Assembly (NCBI GenBank): GCA_950022655.1
Contig: OX465581.1
Location: 28,863,300 to 28,927,299, forward strand
DNA length: 64,000 nt
Direction: 5' to 3'
From: Alentia gelatinosa
Taxonomy: Eukaryota; Annelida; Polychaeta; Phyllodocida; Polynoidae
In this document: positions 24,634 through 34,923 of the stretch, in pieces
Position numbering within the stretch: the first letter of the stretch is position 1
Layout of the letters: every line of letters starts with the position of its first letter
Notes under the pieces: model-generated
The model's input: the letters and a program-made list of their open reading frames with translations, nothing else
Databases searched by the model: none
Told to the model about the DNA's origin: nothing
Program-made: the position numbers and the translations under genes

Positions 24634-27424
24634 AACAGCGGAACCCAAGCCGAAACGTCGACGACAACCCAAACAACGCGACAGGAGACCGAAAGAGTCA
24701 TGGCCGGGATGGACCACCGGCAACCGCTGGGAACCATTGGCTTTGGACCAGGACTCAGACAAAGACCAGAATGCCCATCGACTCGACACCGAACATCCTA
24801 TCAAGAAAACCAAGGATAAGACCTCCAGAGACAAACCCTCTACAAATAACCCGAACCCGGGGGCTGCAAATGTTGTATCTACCGTTAATAAAGTTACCAA
24901 CTGTTTAACGACTCAGTGTTTACCTGTCAAACCCAGACCTCACCCACACCCCAACACTAAAAATCTAGACACCCCACAGGCTAACATTTGCGACAACCAC
25001 ATTTCTACCCCTCAACCCCTCCCAACAACCCAAAACAGTATAGTTGTAAATCTATCAAATAGAGTTCTGTCGGAAGTAGAAACTTCAGTTTTGGCGAAGG
25101 GTCTCAACTTCTGCCCAACCCAAGGGGGATTGGGGGAAGGAGACCGCAAAATAGATCTAGACAAATTTCACCGTAAACTACGAATCCGACAATTTTTCGA
25201 CGCGAAAGAACCAACGAAACCCAACGAAAAACTGGGATATTTTTTACCGACAGCCACCAACGTCAGAGATCCACAGATCAAAGGCAGTTTCGCCACTTTC
25301 GAAGACACAGACCTCAACAGAAAACTCAGAGGAGAGTCCAACTGGAAACCTCCCACGGGATCGCAAAATCTAGAAGGCTTCATCACTCTAAACGAGATAG
25401 ATCTCAGTAGACAAGTGAAGAAAACACAAGGCAAGTACAACATCAGCAAGGAGCAGAAGCTGGCCCTGAAGACCTTGGCAAAGGACAACAGTGTAACCAT
25501 CAAACCGGCAGACAAAGGAGGCGCAACGGTCATACAAGATACAATGGACTACATAAAGGAGGCGAATAGACAACTGAAGGATGAATCGGTCTACCAACCA
25601 ACGAACGGAGACATCACAGCGGAAATACACAACAAGGTGGAAGTAACGATAGAAAGAATGATGGAAGAAGGGGAGATAAGTCTCAAGACAGCTGGAGCTT
25701 TACGAACCGACAAACCCCGCGCACCGCATGTGTATTTCCTTCCGAAAATACACAAACCCCAACGACCACCACCAGGAAGGCCCGTAGTTTCTGCAAACAA
25801 CTGCGCCACCGAAAAAATATCCACCTTCGTCGATAATTTCATCAAGCCACTAGTTCCAAAAATCAAATCACACGTCAAGGACACCAACGATTTCATCCGA
25901 AAAATCGAGACGCTGGGAAAAATGGAAAACGGCACCATCCTAGCGACACTAGATGTAGGATCTCTATACACCAACATCCCAAATGATGAAGGGATAGAGG
26001 CGATTCGACAAAAACTACAAAAAACAAGAGACCCCAGACTCAAGCCAACGAACGACTCCCTGGTCGAGCTCCTAGAAATCGTACTGAAAAATAACAACAT
26101 CCAATTCAACGGAGACCACTACAAACAAATCAGCGGCACAGCAATGGGAACCAGACTGGCACCATCATATGCCAACCTGTTCATGGAACAACTGGAAGAA
26201 AAACTCGAAAAAGACAACGAATTGAAACCCACGGTCTGGCTCAGATACATAGACGATATCTTCATAATATGGAACCATGGAGAAACCGAATTCAAGAAAT
26301 GGATAGAAAGTCTCAACTCAAGCCACGCAACCATCAAGTTCACCTCGGAGCATTCAAAAACGGAAATTGCGTTTTTGGACACAAGGGTGAAGATAGACGA
26401 AGAATCGAGAGAAATATATACCGACCTGTACACGAAGGAGACAGACGCCAATACTTACCTCAACTACGACTCAGCCCACCCACCAGCCACCAAACGAAGC
26501 CTACCATATTCCCAGTTCTTAAGACTACGCAGAATCTGCAAGAAAGACGAGGATTATGAAAAGAACTGCAACCAGAAAATCGAGGAATTCAGGGTCAAAG
26601 GATACCCAGAGAAAACAATCCTAGACTGCAAAAGTAAAGTAGACTCACAAAACCGAAACGAACTGGTCCATGGAGAGAAACCCCAAAAAGCCAAAACCGA
26701 AGACCTAGTTCTAGTGACCACGTACCAACCCAACCAAGCCAGCATCGGAAACATCGTGGACAAAAACTGGGAACTGTTAGCCCGGTCAATAACTACCAAA
26801 CAAATCCACAAGAAAAAAGTCATCAAGGGATACCGACGACCGAAAAACATCAGGGACATCCTGGTAAAGGCAAGGACCGACTACCATCCAGACATCAACA
26901 AGGACAAGATCGACAAAGACAAAGGGGAATCCAGAAATGAAACCCACAAAAAAGAGAAAGAGAGAAACGATAACAAAGACCGAAACGCTTGCAAGAAGAT
27001 AAATTGTAAGTACTGCAAACTGCTAGACACAGGAGGCAAAATAAAATCAAGATCCACCCAGAGAACCCACGACACAAAATGGAACGCATCGTGCAACAGC
27101 TCCAACGTCATCTACTGCATAGAATGCAAAACATGCAACGCCCAATATGTAGGTCAAACAAAGAGAAAAATCAAAGAAAGAATCCGAGAACATCTAAACT
27201 GCATAAAGAAACATGAAAGCAAGAACGAAGTACCAAACCACTTCAACGAGAAAACACACAACGGGACCCAGGACGTCAAAGTATATATACTCGATTATAT
27301 ATATAGACATCCCGAGTCAAGAGAAGCCTCAAGACTAAGGAACAAAATTGAGTTTAACTGGATCCACAGACTAAAAACCCACGCGCCAGAGGGCCTCAAC
27401 ACGCTCGACAATAGATACGGCTAA
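24260..27424 (+). CDS. PLE ORF2: reverse transcriptase with GIY-YIG endonuclease
   Basis: The open frame of 1054 codons encodes the replication enzyme of a Penelope-like element, which copies its RNA into DNA at a nicked chromosomal target. Numbering from 24260: DKGGATVIQ near residue 417, GRPVVSANN near 507, the first catalytic Asp block LDVGSLYTNIP near 562, GTAMGTRLAPSYANLF near 626, and the catalytic YIDD at about 663-666. A Cys-rich cluster (NCKYCK) near 915 precedes the GIY-YIG domain: VIYC near 950, QYVGQT near 963, the Arg of RIREH, and the Glu of KIEFNWIH near 1031. The frame begins at a GTG, not an ATG; its first in-frame ATG is at 24485. The first about 120 codons overlap ORF1 and may be non-coding shadow; basic sequence KPKRRRQPKQRDRR follows the overlap. 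No stops or frameshifts after 24633, so the enzyme looks intact. Confidence 0.93.
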   Translation: MDPRRKIRYTCLEAYSVLPASKQTRTANAPRNVRKSPFDPPPRAALAEREGALQTTHTREKTRSQLDRTHIDATSMSRGTSLTTATTVEARNRTAAEDPPTTSNAEGTMRDQGNTGSTRSPTSTETAEPKPKRRRQPKQRDRRPKESWPGWTTGNRWEPLALDQDSDKDQNAHRLDTEHPIKKTKDKTSRDKPSTNNPNPGAANVVSTVNKVTNCLTTQCLPVKPRPHPHPNTKNLDTPQANICDNHISTPQPLPTTQNSIVVNLSNRVLSEVETSVLAKGLNFCPTQGGLGEGDRKIDLDKFHRKLRIRQFFDAKEPTKPNEKLGYFLPTATNVRDPQIKGSFATFEDTDLNRKLRGESNWKPPTGSQNLEGFITLNEIDLSRQVKKTQGKYNISKEQKLALKTLAKDNSVTIKPADKGGATVIQDTMDYIKEANRQLKDESVYQPTNGDITAEIHNKVEVTIERMMEEGEISLKTAGALRTDKPRAPHVYFLPKIHKPQRPPPGRPVVSANNCATEKISTFVDNFIKPLVPKIKSHVKDTNDFIRKIETLGKMENGTILATLDVGSLYTNIPNDEGIEAIRQKLQKTRDPRLKPTNDSLVELLEIVLKNNNIQFNGDHYKQISGTAMGTRLAPSYANLFMEQLEEKLEKDNELKPTVWLRYIDDIFIIWNHGETEFKKWIESLNSSHATIKFTSEHSKTEIAFLDTRVKIDEESREIYTDLYTKETDANTYLNYDSAHPPATKRSLPYSQFLRLRRICKKDEDYEKNCNQKIEEFRVKGYPEKTILDCKSKVDSQNRNELVHGEKPQKAKTEDLVLVTTYQPNQASIGNIVDKNWELLARSITTKQIHKKKVIKGYRRPKNIRDILVKARTDYHPDINKDKIDKDKGESRNETHKKEKERNDNKDRNACKKINCKYCKLLDTGGKIKSRSTQRTHDTKWNASCNSSNVIYCIECKTCNAQYVGQTKRKIKERIREHLNCIKKHESKNEVPNHFNEKTHNGTQDVKVYILDYIYRHPESREASRLRNKIEFNWIHRLKTHAPEGLNTLDNRYG

Positions 27425-27642
27425 TCATTACAAACACGATCACTTCAGGGTCTAATGCCACGTCAAAAAATTTTTTTCCAACCAAAGCCCCATTTGGGAC
27501 TAACGGAACGAAAAAAATTACGCCAAAATGATCCCCCCCACAACCCTGAAGAAAGTGAAGATTAGAACGACAGAAATAATAGAGAGAACGAATCGACTAT
27601 TTTTTCTTGAATTTAGGAAAAATAATGGAACTACATACTCCG

Positions 27643-27665
27643 CTGCTAGAATGAAATTCTAGCAG
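27643..27665 (+). other. Perfect hairpin in PLE 3' region
   Basis: CTGCTAGAAT at 27643-27652 and its exact complement at 27656-27665 flank a GAA loop. It lies 33 nt before the hammerhead core. The function is unknown. Confidence 0.8.
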
Positions 27666-27698
27666 AAAGACCACAGAAGAACACCTACCGCACCTTGC

Positions 27699-27725
27699 CT
27701 GATGAGACTGGTTAGTAGTCGAAAC
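27699..27725 (+). ncRNA. Hammerhead ribozyme core (HHR-1)
   Basis: The sequence reads CTGATGA, then stem II GACT (27706-27709) pairing with AGTC (27717-27720) around a 7-nt loop, then GAAA. This is the conserved hammerhead core order. Possible outer stem I strands are CCGCA (27689-27693) and TGCGG (27750-27754). The cleavage site and stem III cannot be placed cleanly, so activity is uncertain. Hammerheads are known constituents of Penelope-like elements, where they may process the RNA. Confidence 0.7.
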
Positions 27726-27763
27726 CACGAGAATAAATATCCTCGCTACATGCGGAGATATAC

Positions 27764-27790
27764 ACTATATGGTATGAAATACCATGTAGT
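27764..27790 (+). other. Second GAA-loop hairpin in PLE 3' region
   Basis: ACTATATGGTAT (27764-27775) pairs with ATACCATGTAGT (27779-27790), with one G-U pair, around the same GAA loop as the upstream hairpin. Confidence 0.7.
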
Positions 27791-28164
27791 GCCAAAAGAC
27801 AGGATGGCGACAGATTGGAATGGGGATGGCAGCATGAAAAAACCTGCCACTGGGATTGGAATCTCTCCCGGTATAAGATCTCTTGATGATAGTGATCTTT
27901 TTCCAGTTGTGAAACATCTGGCCCCCCATAGAACCAACCAGCGACGGTCGGGTCGAAGCACTCGCACGCCGCACGGTTCTATTCACCGACGGGAGACCTG
28001 AAAATCAACATAAACAGCTCTCGACCAATCAAAACGCCGCATTTCGGGGTATGCTGACTGACAGCGGCGTCGTCCGCGTGTCAATTTCCCGCTTCTCTCT
28101 ATTCCGTGGTCGCAAAGCGTTGGGTGAAGAAGAGTCAAACCTTGCTACGCCTCGTCTACCTGCT

Positions 28165-28179
28165 ATGTTTATCGATTAT
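28165..28179. repeat. Target-site duplication, right copy
   Basis: Exact repeat of 24122-24136 (ATGTTTATCGATTAT). It marks the right end of the Penelope-like insertion, after which LINE-A sequence resumes on the minus strand. Confidence 0.9.
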
Positions 28180-30525
28180 CACCCCTAAATATCTCATGGT
28201 ATCTACTGACTCCAAGAGATTTCCATCGACTCTGATTGCAGGTTTAAACTCTTCAGCCCTTTTACTATTGCTAAACCAGATCAGTTTACTTTAAGAGTAG
28301 TTAAGTGTTAATTTATGCTGATTCATCCAGTAACTAAAAAGGTTCAAATCTTTTGTGACTATTTCATTAACTTCAATATTTGTCTTCCCTTTATGGTATA
28401 AGATCATACTATCTGCATATAGGATAACATTTGCTTTTAGGGGTAGTTCCTTGATGGAATTAACATAGATAACAAATAATACAGGACCTTAATTTTAACT
28501 CTATCATGCAGTTAATTAGTATTTTATGGTTTACACAATCCAAAGCTTTTTTGATATCAAAGAAATGCCAAGCATGTTAAGGTTGTCATCAAATGCTTCA
28601 TGAATATAATTAGTCAGTGTGAAAATTGCGTGCTGGGTTGAACATCCGGGAATAAAACCAAACAGATTATCAAACAAGAAGAAGTCTACTATGTAATGTT
28701 TTTTCCATGACTTTTGAAATAAAGGGCAAAACACTCATTGGTCTCCGATTAGCCGGGTCTGCCAAAGGGCCATCTTTAGGTATAGGTGTTATTGATCCTT
28801 TTTTCTGACTATTCGGAAATTTTCTTGTCCTATAAATTTTATTTATTAAATTGACTATGATCGGTATATTTAGTAACAGCATTCTTTTAAGATATGTTGA
28901 GTTTAAATTTTGAATACTGAAACAGTGTTTTTTGTTGTTGTCCATATTCTTTATAATTCTAGTGACTTCTTCGTTTGTTACTACATCAAGTTTATTTGCT
29001 AGTTCTTCCATTTGCAGAGCGACTATCTGTGAGTTAGTTTTTATTTTTTGCGCAAGGCTAAGTCATATGTCTGTGAAATAGTCATTGATAACGTCTATAC
29101 AGATATTAGTTTCTCATTTAAAGTGTTAATCTCGTTCCCCCCAAGATCTCAGACCCGGTTTAGTACCCTCCAAAATTTCTTTGGGTTATTTTTATTTAAC
29201 TCAAGTTTTTTCTACTTTTATTTCTAGGTTTATGCTTCTTCTAAGTTCCCTTATTTGATTAAGCTTCATTTGGTATGAAAGGTCGTCTTTATTAAGCCTT
29301 GCAATAGTTTTCAATAGTATTCCCCTTTTTTCAATTTTTCTTGGTTTTAACCAATAGTTCTATTCCATTGTTAGTGTGTAGAACATAATAATGCCTTACG
29401 TGATATTAAAATATGTCTGGATGTGCTCTGTAATCTGATTCGCATTATCTTCCTTTTCAGGTAAATCCCTTTCATTCAATTTTTTTAAATCATTCTCAAA
29501 TTTATCCAAGTTAAAGTTTTTTTTGAGTTTCTACCCATTAACTTTATTTTTTGCACTTAATTTTTTTTTTCTTATAGCGAAAATTGGTACATGGTCTGAG
29601 ACATAGAAATTTAAGTTACCTGATAATTTAACATAAGGACAATTAGTGTAGAAGTGATCGATCAGGATTTTACCTTTGTAAACAAGAAAGTCACATGAGT
29701 GTGTAAAATATTTAGATTATTTTGTAGAAGAAGATTTTTCATTGTTTTTATAAATTTTGGACATCGCTTAGCTAGGGCGTTAACATTGAAATCCCCAATT
29801 ACCTGGACCTCATCATTTTTAAAACGCTGATCTATTGAAATATTCTCAATATTTTGATAATATGAAAGGTAATTATCGTTTCGCGGGCGGTAAGCAGCAA
29901 TAATAAATTGATTTTTATGGTAAGGTGGCTTATTCTTAGGGTCATAGACTCAATTTCTGGAGTAGATATGGAGAACTCTTCTATTACATTTGTATGGAGC
30001 GCTAAATGATTTTTTTTTTACATATACATGTACTTCAACACCTCCACCTATTTTAGGTGATTCATAATTACGGTCGTTTCTATAAATAGTAGACCCCTGG
30101 ATATTTAACATAGAATCAACGTAGTTATATGTCAGCCAGCTCTCACTGAAAATGCACAAGTCGTAGTCCTGCATTATTATTTCCAATTCCTTAATTCGAC
30201 CATATAAGCTATGTGCACATATATGCATTTAATATCTTCATACCATTAAGGTTTCTAAGTTTTATAAACCATCAAAACAGAACACATCGTCTGAATTTTT
30301 TTCTACTAAACTCATTAATATTTCTCTGGCACATAGTACAATAACGTTTATGCTAGAAAAGACTACATCCATGCAACCCAGGCATACACATAGACATAAC
30401 CATGACAGACAAGGTGCAAAGACATGAGGTAGCCTCACAACAGAGTAGCTACTATAGCCCCAAACGATACTTAAAAAAGACCAGGGCATGGTTCCAGACG
30501 ATTCATGAAAACATATAAAGGACAA
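28180..30525 (-). pseudogene. LINE-A ORF2, endonuclease and RT part, decayed
   Basis: Read on the minus strand from high to low coordinates: a leader near 30300 (SLVEKNSDDVFCFDGL), then an APE-type endonuclease start (SLYGRIKELEIIMQ, then CIFSESWL, near 30060-30200). RT follows with EEVTRIIKNMDNNK, PIPKDGPLADPANRRPMSVL and PFISKVMEKTLHSRL (28670-29011). Shifted frames then give GFIPGCSTQHAIFTL, GPVLFVIYVN, an altered active site reading YADS rather than YADD, and RYLGVIIDKH at the PLE junction. Several frameshifts, stops and a small deletion before GPVLF make it dead. It continues in 23546-24121. The 5' limit is approximate. Confidence 0.82.
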
Positions 30526-32130
30526 GAAAAAAAGAAAACAGGATACTTAAGACTATAGTAGACTTGTGAAAGCTAAATACTTGAACTACTGACAAAGTGT
30601 GCTAATTTGATTCCATTGAAACCAAAATGAACTGGTAAATGTCATTCTTTTTACTTCACCATTCATCATTACCTCATTTTGTATGATGTTAATCACGCGA
30701 GTGCAGACTTAAAAAGTGATGTATCATGAACCAGTGGAAGATATTTCCTTGGAAAGAACTGTGTTGCTTCTTGAATAAAAAAAAAGAAAAAAAAAGACTC
30801 AAACAAGAAAAAAACGTAGCAAAATAGCAACAATGCCAAAAAAGAAGAAAAAATCTGTATGGACGCATGTCAGAGCCATAGCAGCATGTTTTCAGCACGG
30901 TCATACCACACAATGAATCTTTTTCTCTGATTATTTTTTATATATTAAATTCATTCACACCAGTTCTCCCACAGGGGCAGTTCTTCCACAGGAATTGTTG
31001 ATGAACTTGCAGTTTGATGAATACATTCAACATCATGTCATTGTTTTTTTCTGCATGATCTTCGGCCTCAAGGCCACAGCTTCATTTGGAACTGAATAAC
31101 GCATCAGTTTGGAATATTCTTCATCAAGGACAATATTACAACTTTAATAATAATACAAATATTACTGGCTATTTGTATTTGTGATCCTTCTAGGCTTGTA
31201 CACACGGTCATCCGGTATGTCTTCGTAAATCTAGTGTACATGACATTGGAAATCCCAATAGTTATATTCAAAAGAGATGAGTCCGCCCCTATTGTATGTA
31301 TTCGCTGGGGCGAAAGAATTCGGCCCGATGTTACATGTTGTCAAGTTACAGGCATGTATTTATTTTTTCTATTTTAGTTAATATACATGTAAAGTTTATT
31401 TTCCCGAAAAAAAAATGTTGTGTAGAAATGGGATATTGTAATGAATCTGACGTGGCTTAAAAACTGCCATCTTGGGCTGAGTTGGAGAGGAATTGTTAGA
31501 ACAGGGCGATCAGAACGTAAATATTTTCGAAATGTCCAAATGATACCTGCTTCGTAAAGCGAAGGAACATTATTTGTGCTCTATATGTATATAATAAAAT
31601 CGCTTGCCAGTTATCAAGTTATAATTCAAAGCTGCAACTACTAATTGACTGAAAGAACTGGAGCATGGCATTTGGCAAATTACAGTGTTGAGTTTACATA
31701 AACACAGGGGGAGTCAGTAGTTTAACTATGTACGTCATTATGGACTGAAAAGTGGAGTACGGTAGCCAATCAAACCGATATTTAAAACCTCACAATGCCA
31801 CGGGGAGTAAAATAAATGGGGAAGGTTTTTTCAACTTAATTATATATTACATACATCAAGCTCTATCAATTCATTCAAAATAGTGGAACTTTTTTGTCAA
31901 TTCGTCTATAAATGTGAATCATAAGTAATCTAAGAATACTGTGTCATTGATGTATGATTCATATATAGGAAATTATAAAACGAAAAGAAACCCCTATTTT
32001 TCCCCTATAATAGTCATGGAGAATGACAAAATAATTATATACTAATAACCCAAGATACTAATAATAACTAAAATAATCTATACTAAAATAAAAGCAAGCA
32101 TTATAAAAATGCAAATACATTTGCTTGTCC
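30526..32130. other. Unassigned stretch
   Basis: AT-rich with an A-rich patch at 30776-30800. A 60-nt segment at 30721-30785 matches 51302-51362 inside the third LINE fragment, so some old LINE-derived sequence may be present. No host gene recognised. Confidence 0.5.
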
Positions 32131-32136
32131 TTTATT
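32131..32136 (-). terminator. Poly(A) signal for the retinol dehydrogenase gene
   Basis: The minus strand reads AATAAA (plus TTTATT) about 290 nt beyond the stop codon. It is the nearest canonical signal seen downstream and would give a 3'UTR of roughly 300 nt. Confidence 0.55.
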
Positions 32137-32424
32137 CTGTAATGTTGCACATTAGATTCAACACTTCCTGTGATGCTGGCAAATTTCAAGTTTCAAAGGT
32201 GAACATGACAGGTATCACTGTATCTCATATCTCTAGTCATAATAAATATACACCGTATCTATCACACTCTAAATCACTTTGTGATATTTGCTTGAAGCAA
32301 TCTCTGTGAAAATATCTATGCACATCATACTACATTGAATTACTGTTCATTACAAAATCAACAATCTAGGCACTAATATCACTCACTCCAAATTAAGTTA
32401 CAGTGGATCAATATTAATCCAACT

Positions 32425-33390
32425 TTAGTTCAGATGGGTGATTTTCTCACTGACTTCCCACAGACGTCTGGCAGTTCCAAGTTCAAGGTTCACGAGGGGC
32501 CAATGTTCTTCTTTGCAGTTCCCATAATACTTTCCCGTGATACCTTCGAGATCCACGTCAATGGCACAGTACAGGACCGTCTGACAAGCCTCCCAGGCAC
32601 TTTTAGTCAGAAGCCATGCGAGAGGGAAGAGTAGCACCTTGAGTATGCGTGGAATAGGAACATGACGGCCCAAATTAGTCCGAGCCATACCTGGATGTAG
32701 AGTGTAAACCGAGATTTTCTTGTTCTCTACCCTCGCGGCAAGTTCCCGAGCGAAAAGGTTATTGGCGAGTTTGCTATTGCGATATGCCGCACGCTTGTCG
32801 TAAAAACGCTCACTGTTCAGATTATCGAACTCGATTTTCCCCAGCTTATGAAGACCTGAAGACAAGATAACAACACGACTGGGTGCCGACGTTGCGAGTT
32901 TGTCTATGAGCAGATTGGTGAGCAGAAAGTGCCCGAAGTGGTTCACTCCCATCTGCATCTCAAGACCGTCTGTCGTCTTTTGGTATGGACACTGGTAGAC
33001 ACCGGCGTTGTTGATCAGCACATCGACACGCTCCTCTTCCTCCTCTAACTTTGTCACGAATTCCCGAATGGAGACAAAAGAAGCTAGATCGAGTTCCCTG
33101 ACAATGTACTCCCCGCCATGCTTGGCGTATTTCTGGATTGTTTTGACGGCTTGCTCGGCGGCCTTGACATCTCGGCATGCAAGAATCACCCGGGCACCGC
33201 GCTTCGCGAGCTCGGCGGCCGTTTCCTTCCCTATACCTGTATTAGCGCCAGTAATGATAACAGTCTTTCCGTTCATCTGCACCTTGCTAACACATCGTGC
33301 ACCACCAAATCGCCGTTTTAACAGCAGAACACCAATGCCGACGCCACCGATAGCGACGTATTTCCACGGAAACCACCACATGGCGTCCAT
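32425..33390 (-). CDS. Retinol dehydrogenase 11-14-like short-chain dehydrogenase
   Basis: A complete 321-residue single-exon protein that interconverts retinol/retinal or related lipid aldehydes using NADP(H), probably on the endoplasmic reticulum or mitochondrial membrane. An N-terminal hydrophobic anchor spans about residues 8-24 (YVAIGGVGIGVLLL), followed by KRR. The Rossmann cofactor motif TGANTGIG is at 47-54; ACRD at 71-74 has the Arg usual for NADP preference. NNAG is at 127-130, the catalytic Ser in ILSSG near 177-178, and the active-site pair Tyr203-Lys207 in YRNSK. HPGMARTNLGRH (232-243) and LEGITGKYYGNCK (281-293) are typical of the RDH11/12/13/14 group. The length fits the family. 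Start context is AAGATGG. It lacks introns within the coding region, so it may be an ancestral single-exon copy or an intact retrocopy. Choice among RDH11-14 is not possible here, and substrate is inferred. Confidence 0.95.
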   Translation of the reverse strand: MDAMWWFPWKYVAIGGVGIGVLLLKRRFGGARCVSKVQMNGKTVIITGANTGIGKETAAELAKRGARVILACRDVKAAEQAVKTIQKYAKHGGEYIVRELDLASFVSIREFVTKLEEEEERVDVLINNAGVYQCPYQKTTDGLEMQMGVNHFGHFLLTNLLIDKLATSAPSRVVILSSGLHKLGKIEFDNLNSERFYDKRAAYRNSKLANNLFARELAARVENKKISVYTLHPGMARTNLGRHVPIPRILKVLLFPLAWLLTKSAWEACQTVLYCAIDVDLEGITGKYYGNCKEEHWPLVNLELGTARRLWEVSEKITHLN

Positions 33391-33472
33391 CTTGGATTAA
33401 ATGTCAAAGCGCTGCTGGTACCCGATGTATGTATACTGCTGTTATGTCTTACAATCCCAGTATCAGCGCCGG

Positions 33473-33478
33473 TTTATA
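33473..33478 (-). promoter_or_regulatory. TATA box of the retinol dehydrogenase gene
   Basis: The minus strand reads GTTATAAACCGGCGC, placing TATAAA about 83 nt upstream of the ATG. A start site about 30 nt downstream would leave a 5'UTR of roughly 50 nt. Its presence argues that the intronless gene has its own promoter. Confidence 0.55.
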
Positions 33479-33479
33479 A

Positions 33480-34439
33480 CAAGACATTTATCAGTAAGAA
33501 CTATAAAGTGGATGCGTATAGCTTAAAGCGTTGTCATAGGCGGCCGGGGCCAGGTTATTGGAGATTCAAGAAAAGGAACGGGAAGTGAAATTTGCGATTT
33601 GAGGGAAGTAACTGGTGGGTAGCTTAAAATAGAGCAGCCATTGCTGAAGAGGTATCTGATACTCTATCAAAACACATGAAAGTGGTGGGGTGGGAGGGGC
33701 ACAACATCCAGCCCATGCTCAGGTGCTGTCGACCAGGTGCTGTAGACCTGGACCTACTTTGCGCCGCCTTTCCCCACTTCATTAGATTATGTGAAATTAC
33801 AATTTAAGGATATTTTTCATGTTTGGTTGTTAACTACATTTTGCGGGGTGTGATATTAAAAGAAAAGAGTATAGGATCGATATGATAGGCGACATCAAAT
33901 TAAAAATCCCAATATAAATTGGGTCTATACACAGTCACAGAGTAAGCTACCACACAGTTATTCATAACCAAAGTGCAATCAGGATATTGATGAAACCATT
34001 TGTCGTAAATGTGGATGATAAGTCGGTAGAATTATGACTTAAATTGACAAAAATCTGTAGAAAAGAAAAAGAATACTAACTAGCTAGGGCGGCGTAGCTA
34101 AAATCGACAATCTATATATCATAAGCGAGTAATTGATCTCGGCGTGATATGATCATAGACCTTGCTACAGAGTTTTTCTCACCAACCATTTCGGATGAAG
34201 GAAAGTCGGTCTACAGCTATATTTAGCCATCAGATGTCGCCTCTGCCTGATCGAAACACTTTGTGAAACACCCACATGATGTCAGCACCATTAGTCCTCC
34301 ATCTCCGCACGCATCGGGAAGCAAGCGTTAGCTCCCGACCTCGAGAGAGGCGCCCACAACATCGAGTGATGTAGCCGAGAGGCTGCCACACAACAGTGCG
34401 CAATTTGATAATTTCATCAAGAGATGTGATACTCCATCC
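33480..34439. other. Unassigned 5' flank of the retinol dehydrogenase gene
   Basis: No exon or element recognised between the promoter and MITE copy B. Confidence 0.5.
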
Positions 34440-34443
34440 TTAA

Positions 34444-34915
34444 AGGCACATCCTAAAGTTAACGGTGGCGCCACCTGGTGATTTTTTACATTGTCAATTT
34501 AACTGGATCCTTGTAATTCATTTAATGTCAAATGAGAATATATGGCGTTCTGCCGAATTAATGCAAACCCAATAGGTAAAATATGTGCTTCTTCAATTAT
34601 CTCAAAAACAATTGTTGTGAACTAAACATTTTAGTACTTAAACGTGTAATACTACACAGTGCAGTATTCTGTGAAAAATTTAAGAGAATTACATGGGTTT
34701 TACTATGTAAAAAGCAACTTGGATGAATTTTCATATGTTCTATTATAATCCTTTTTTTTAGAATCTTGATTTCTATATAAGAAAAAGAACTAGCATAGTG
34801 AACACTATTACTTAAATCAGCTATGTTTTCTGCAACACTTGGAAATCATCATCTCCAATTTCTAGGAAATTGACATGGTTCTTACTTTCAAAGGTATATT
34901 GTCCGATATGCCCTG
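34444..34915 (-). mobile_element. TTAA-flanked MITE, copy B (inverted, diverged)
   Basis: The reverse complement aligns with 8571-9085, including GGCATATCGGACAAT at its start, CCCATGTNAATT segments, TTTCACAGAATA and CACCAGGTGGCGCCAC near its end. The low-coordinate end is preceded by TTAA (34440-34443). The other end is eroded, with a TTAA only at 34920-34923. It is shorter and more degraded than copy A. Confidence 0.75.
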
Positions 34916-34923
34916 TTTTTTAA

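Larger units (their letters stand above)
24137..28164 (+). mobile_element. Penelope-like retroelement, near-intact insertion, 4028 bp
   Basis: A Penelope-like element (PLE) sits in the opposite strand of LINE-A, bounded by a 15-bp duplication. It contains ORF1 (24163-24633), an RT plus GIY-YIG endonuclease ORF (to 27424), and a 740-bp 3' region with hairpins and a hammerhead core. The left boundary lies only 26 nt before the ORF1 ATG, and the ORF1 frame is open to the boundary (IIHDVQAK before the Met). The copy may therefore be 5' truncated. There are no in-frame stops in the long ORF, so the insertion is young relative to the decayed LINE it interrupts. Confidence 0.92.
27425..28164 (+). 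other. PLE 3' region
   Basis: This is the non-coding tail of the Penelope-like element from its stop codon to the target-site duplication. It holds two short hairpins with identical GAA loops (27643-27665 and 27764-27790) and a hammerhead core between them. Short ORFs at 27702-28001 and antisense are probably meaningless. Confidence 0.75.

Noticed and set aside
24466..27111. Multiple antisense ORFs of 60-172 codons beneath the Penelope-like RT
   Set aside because: They lie opposite a confidently coding frame and have no motifs; codon bias of the sense gene explains their openness.
27850..27875. tRNA B-box-like GATTCCAATCC on the minus strand, possible SINE or tRNA
   Set aside because: No matching A box at the right distance and no cloverleaf; it lies in the Penelope-like 3' region.
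33008..33400. 130-codon plus-strand ORF
   Set aside because: Antisense shadow of the retinol dehydrogenase gene.
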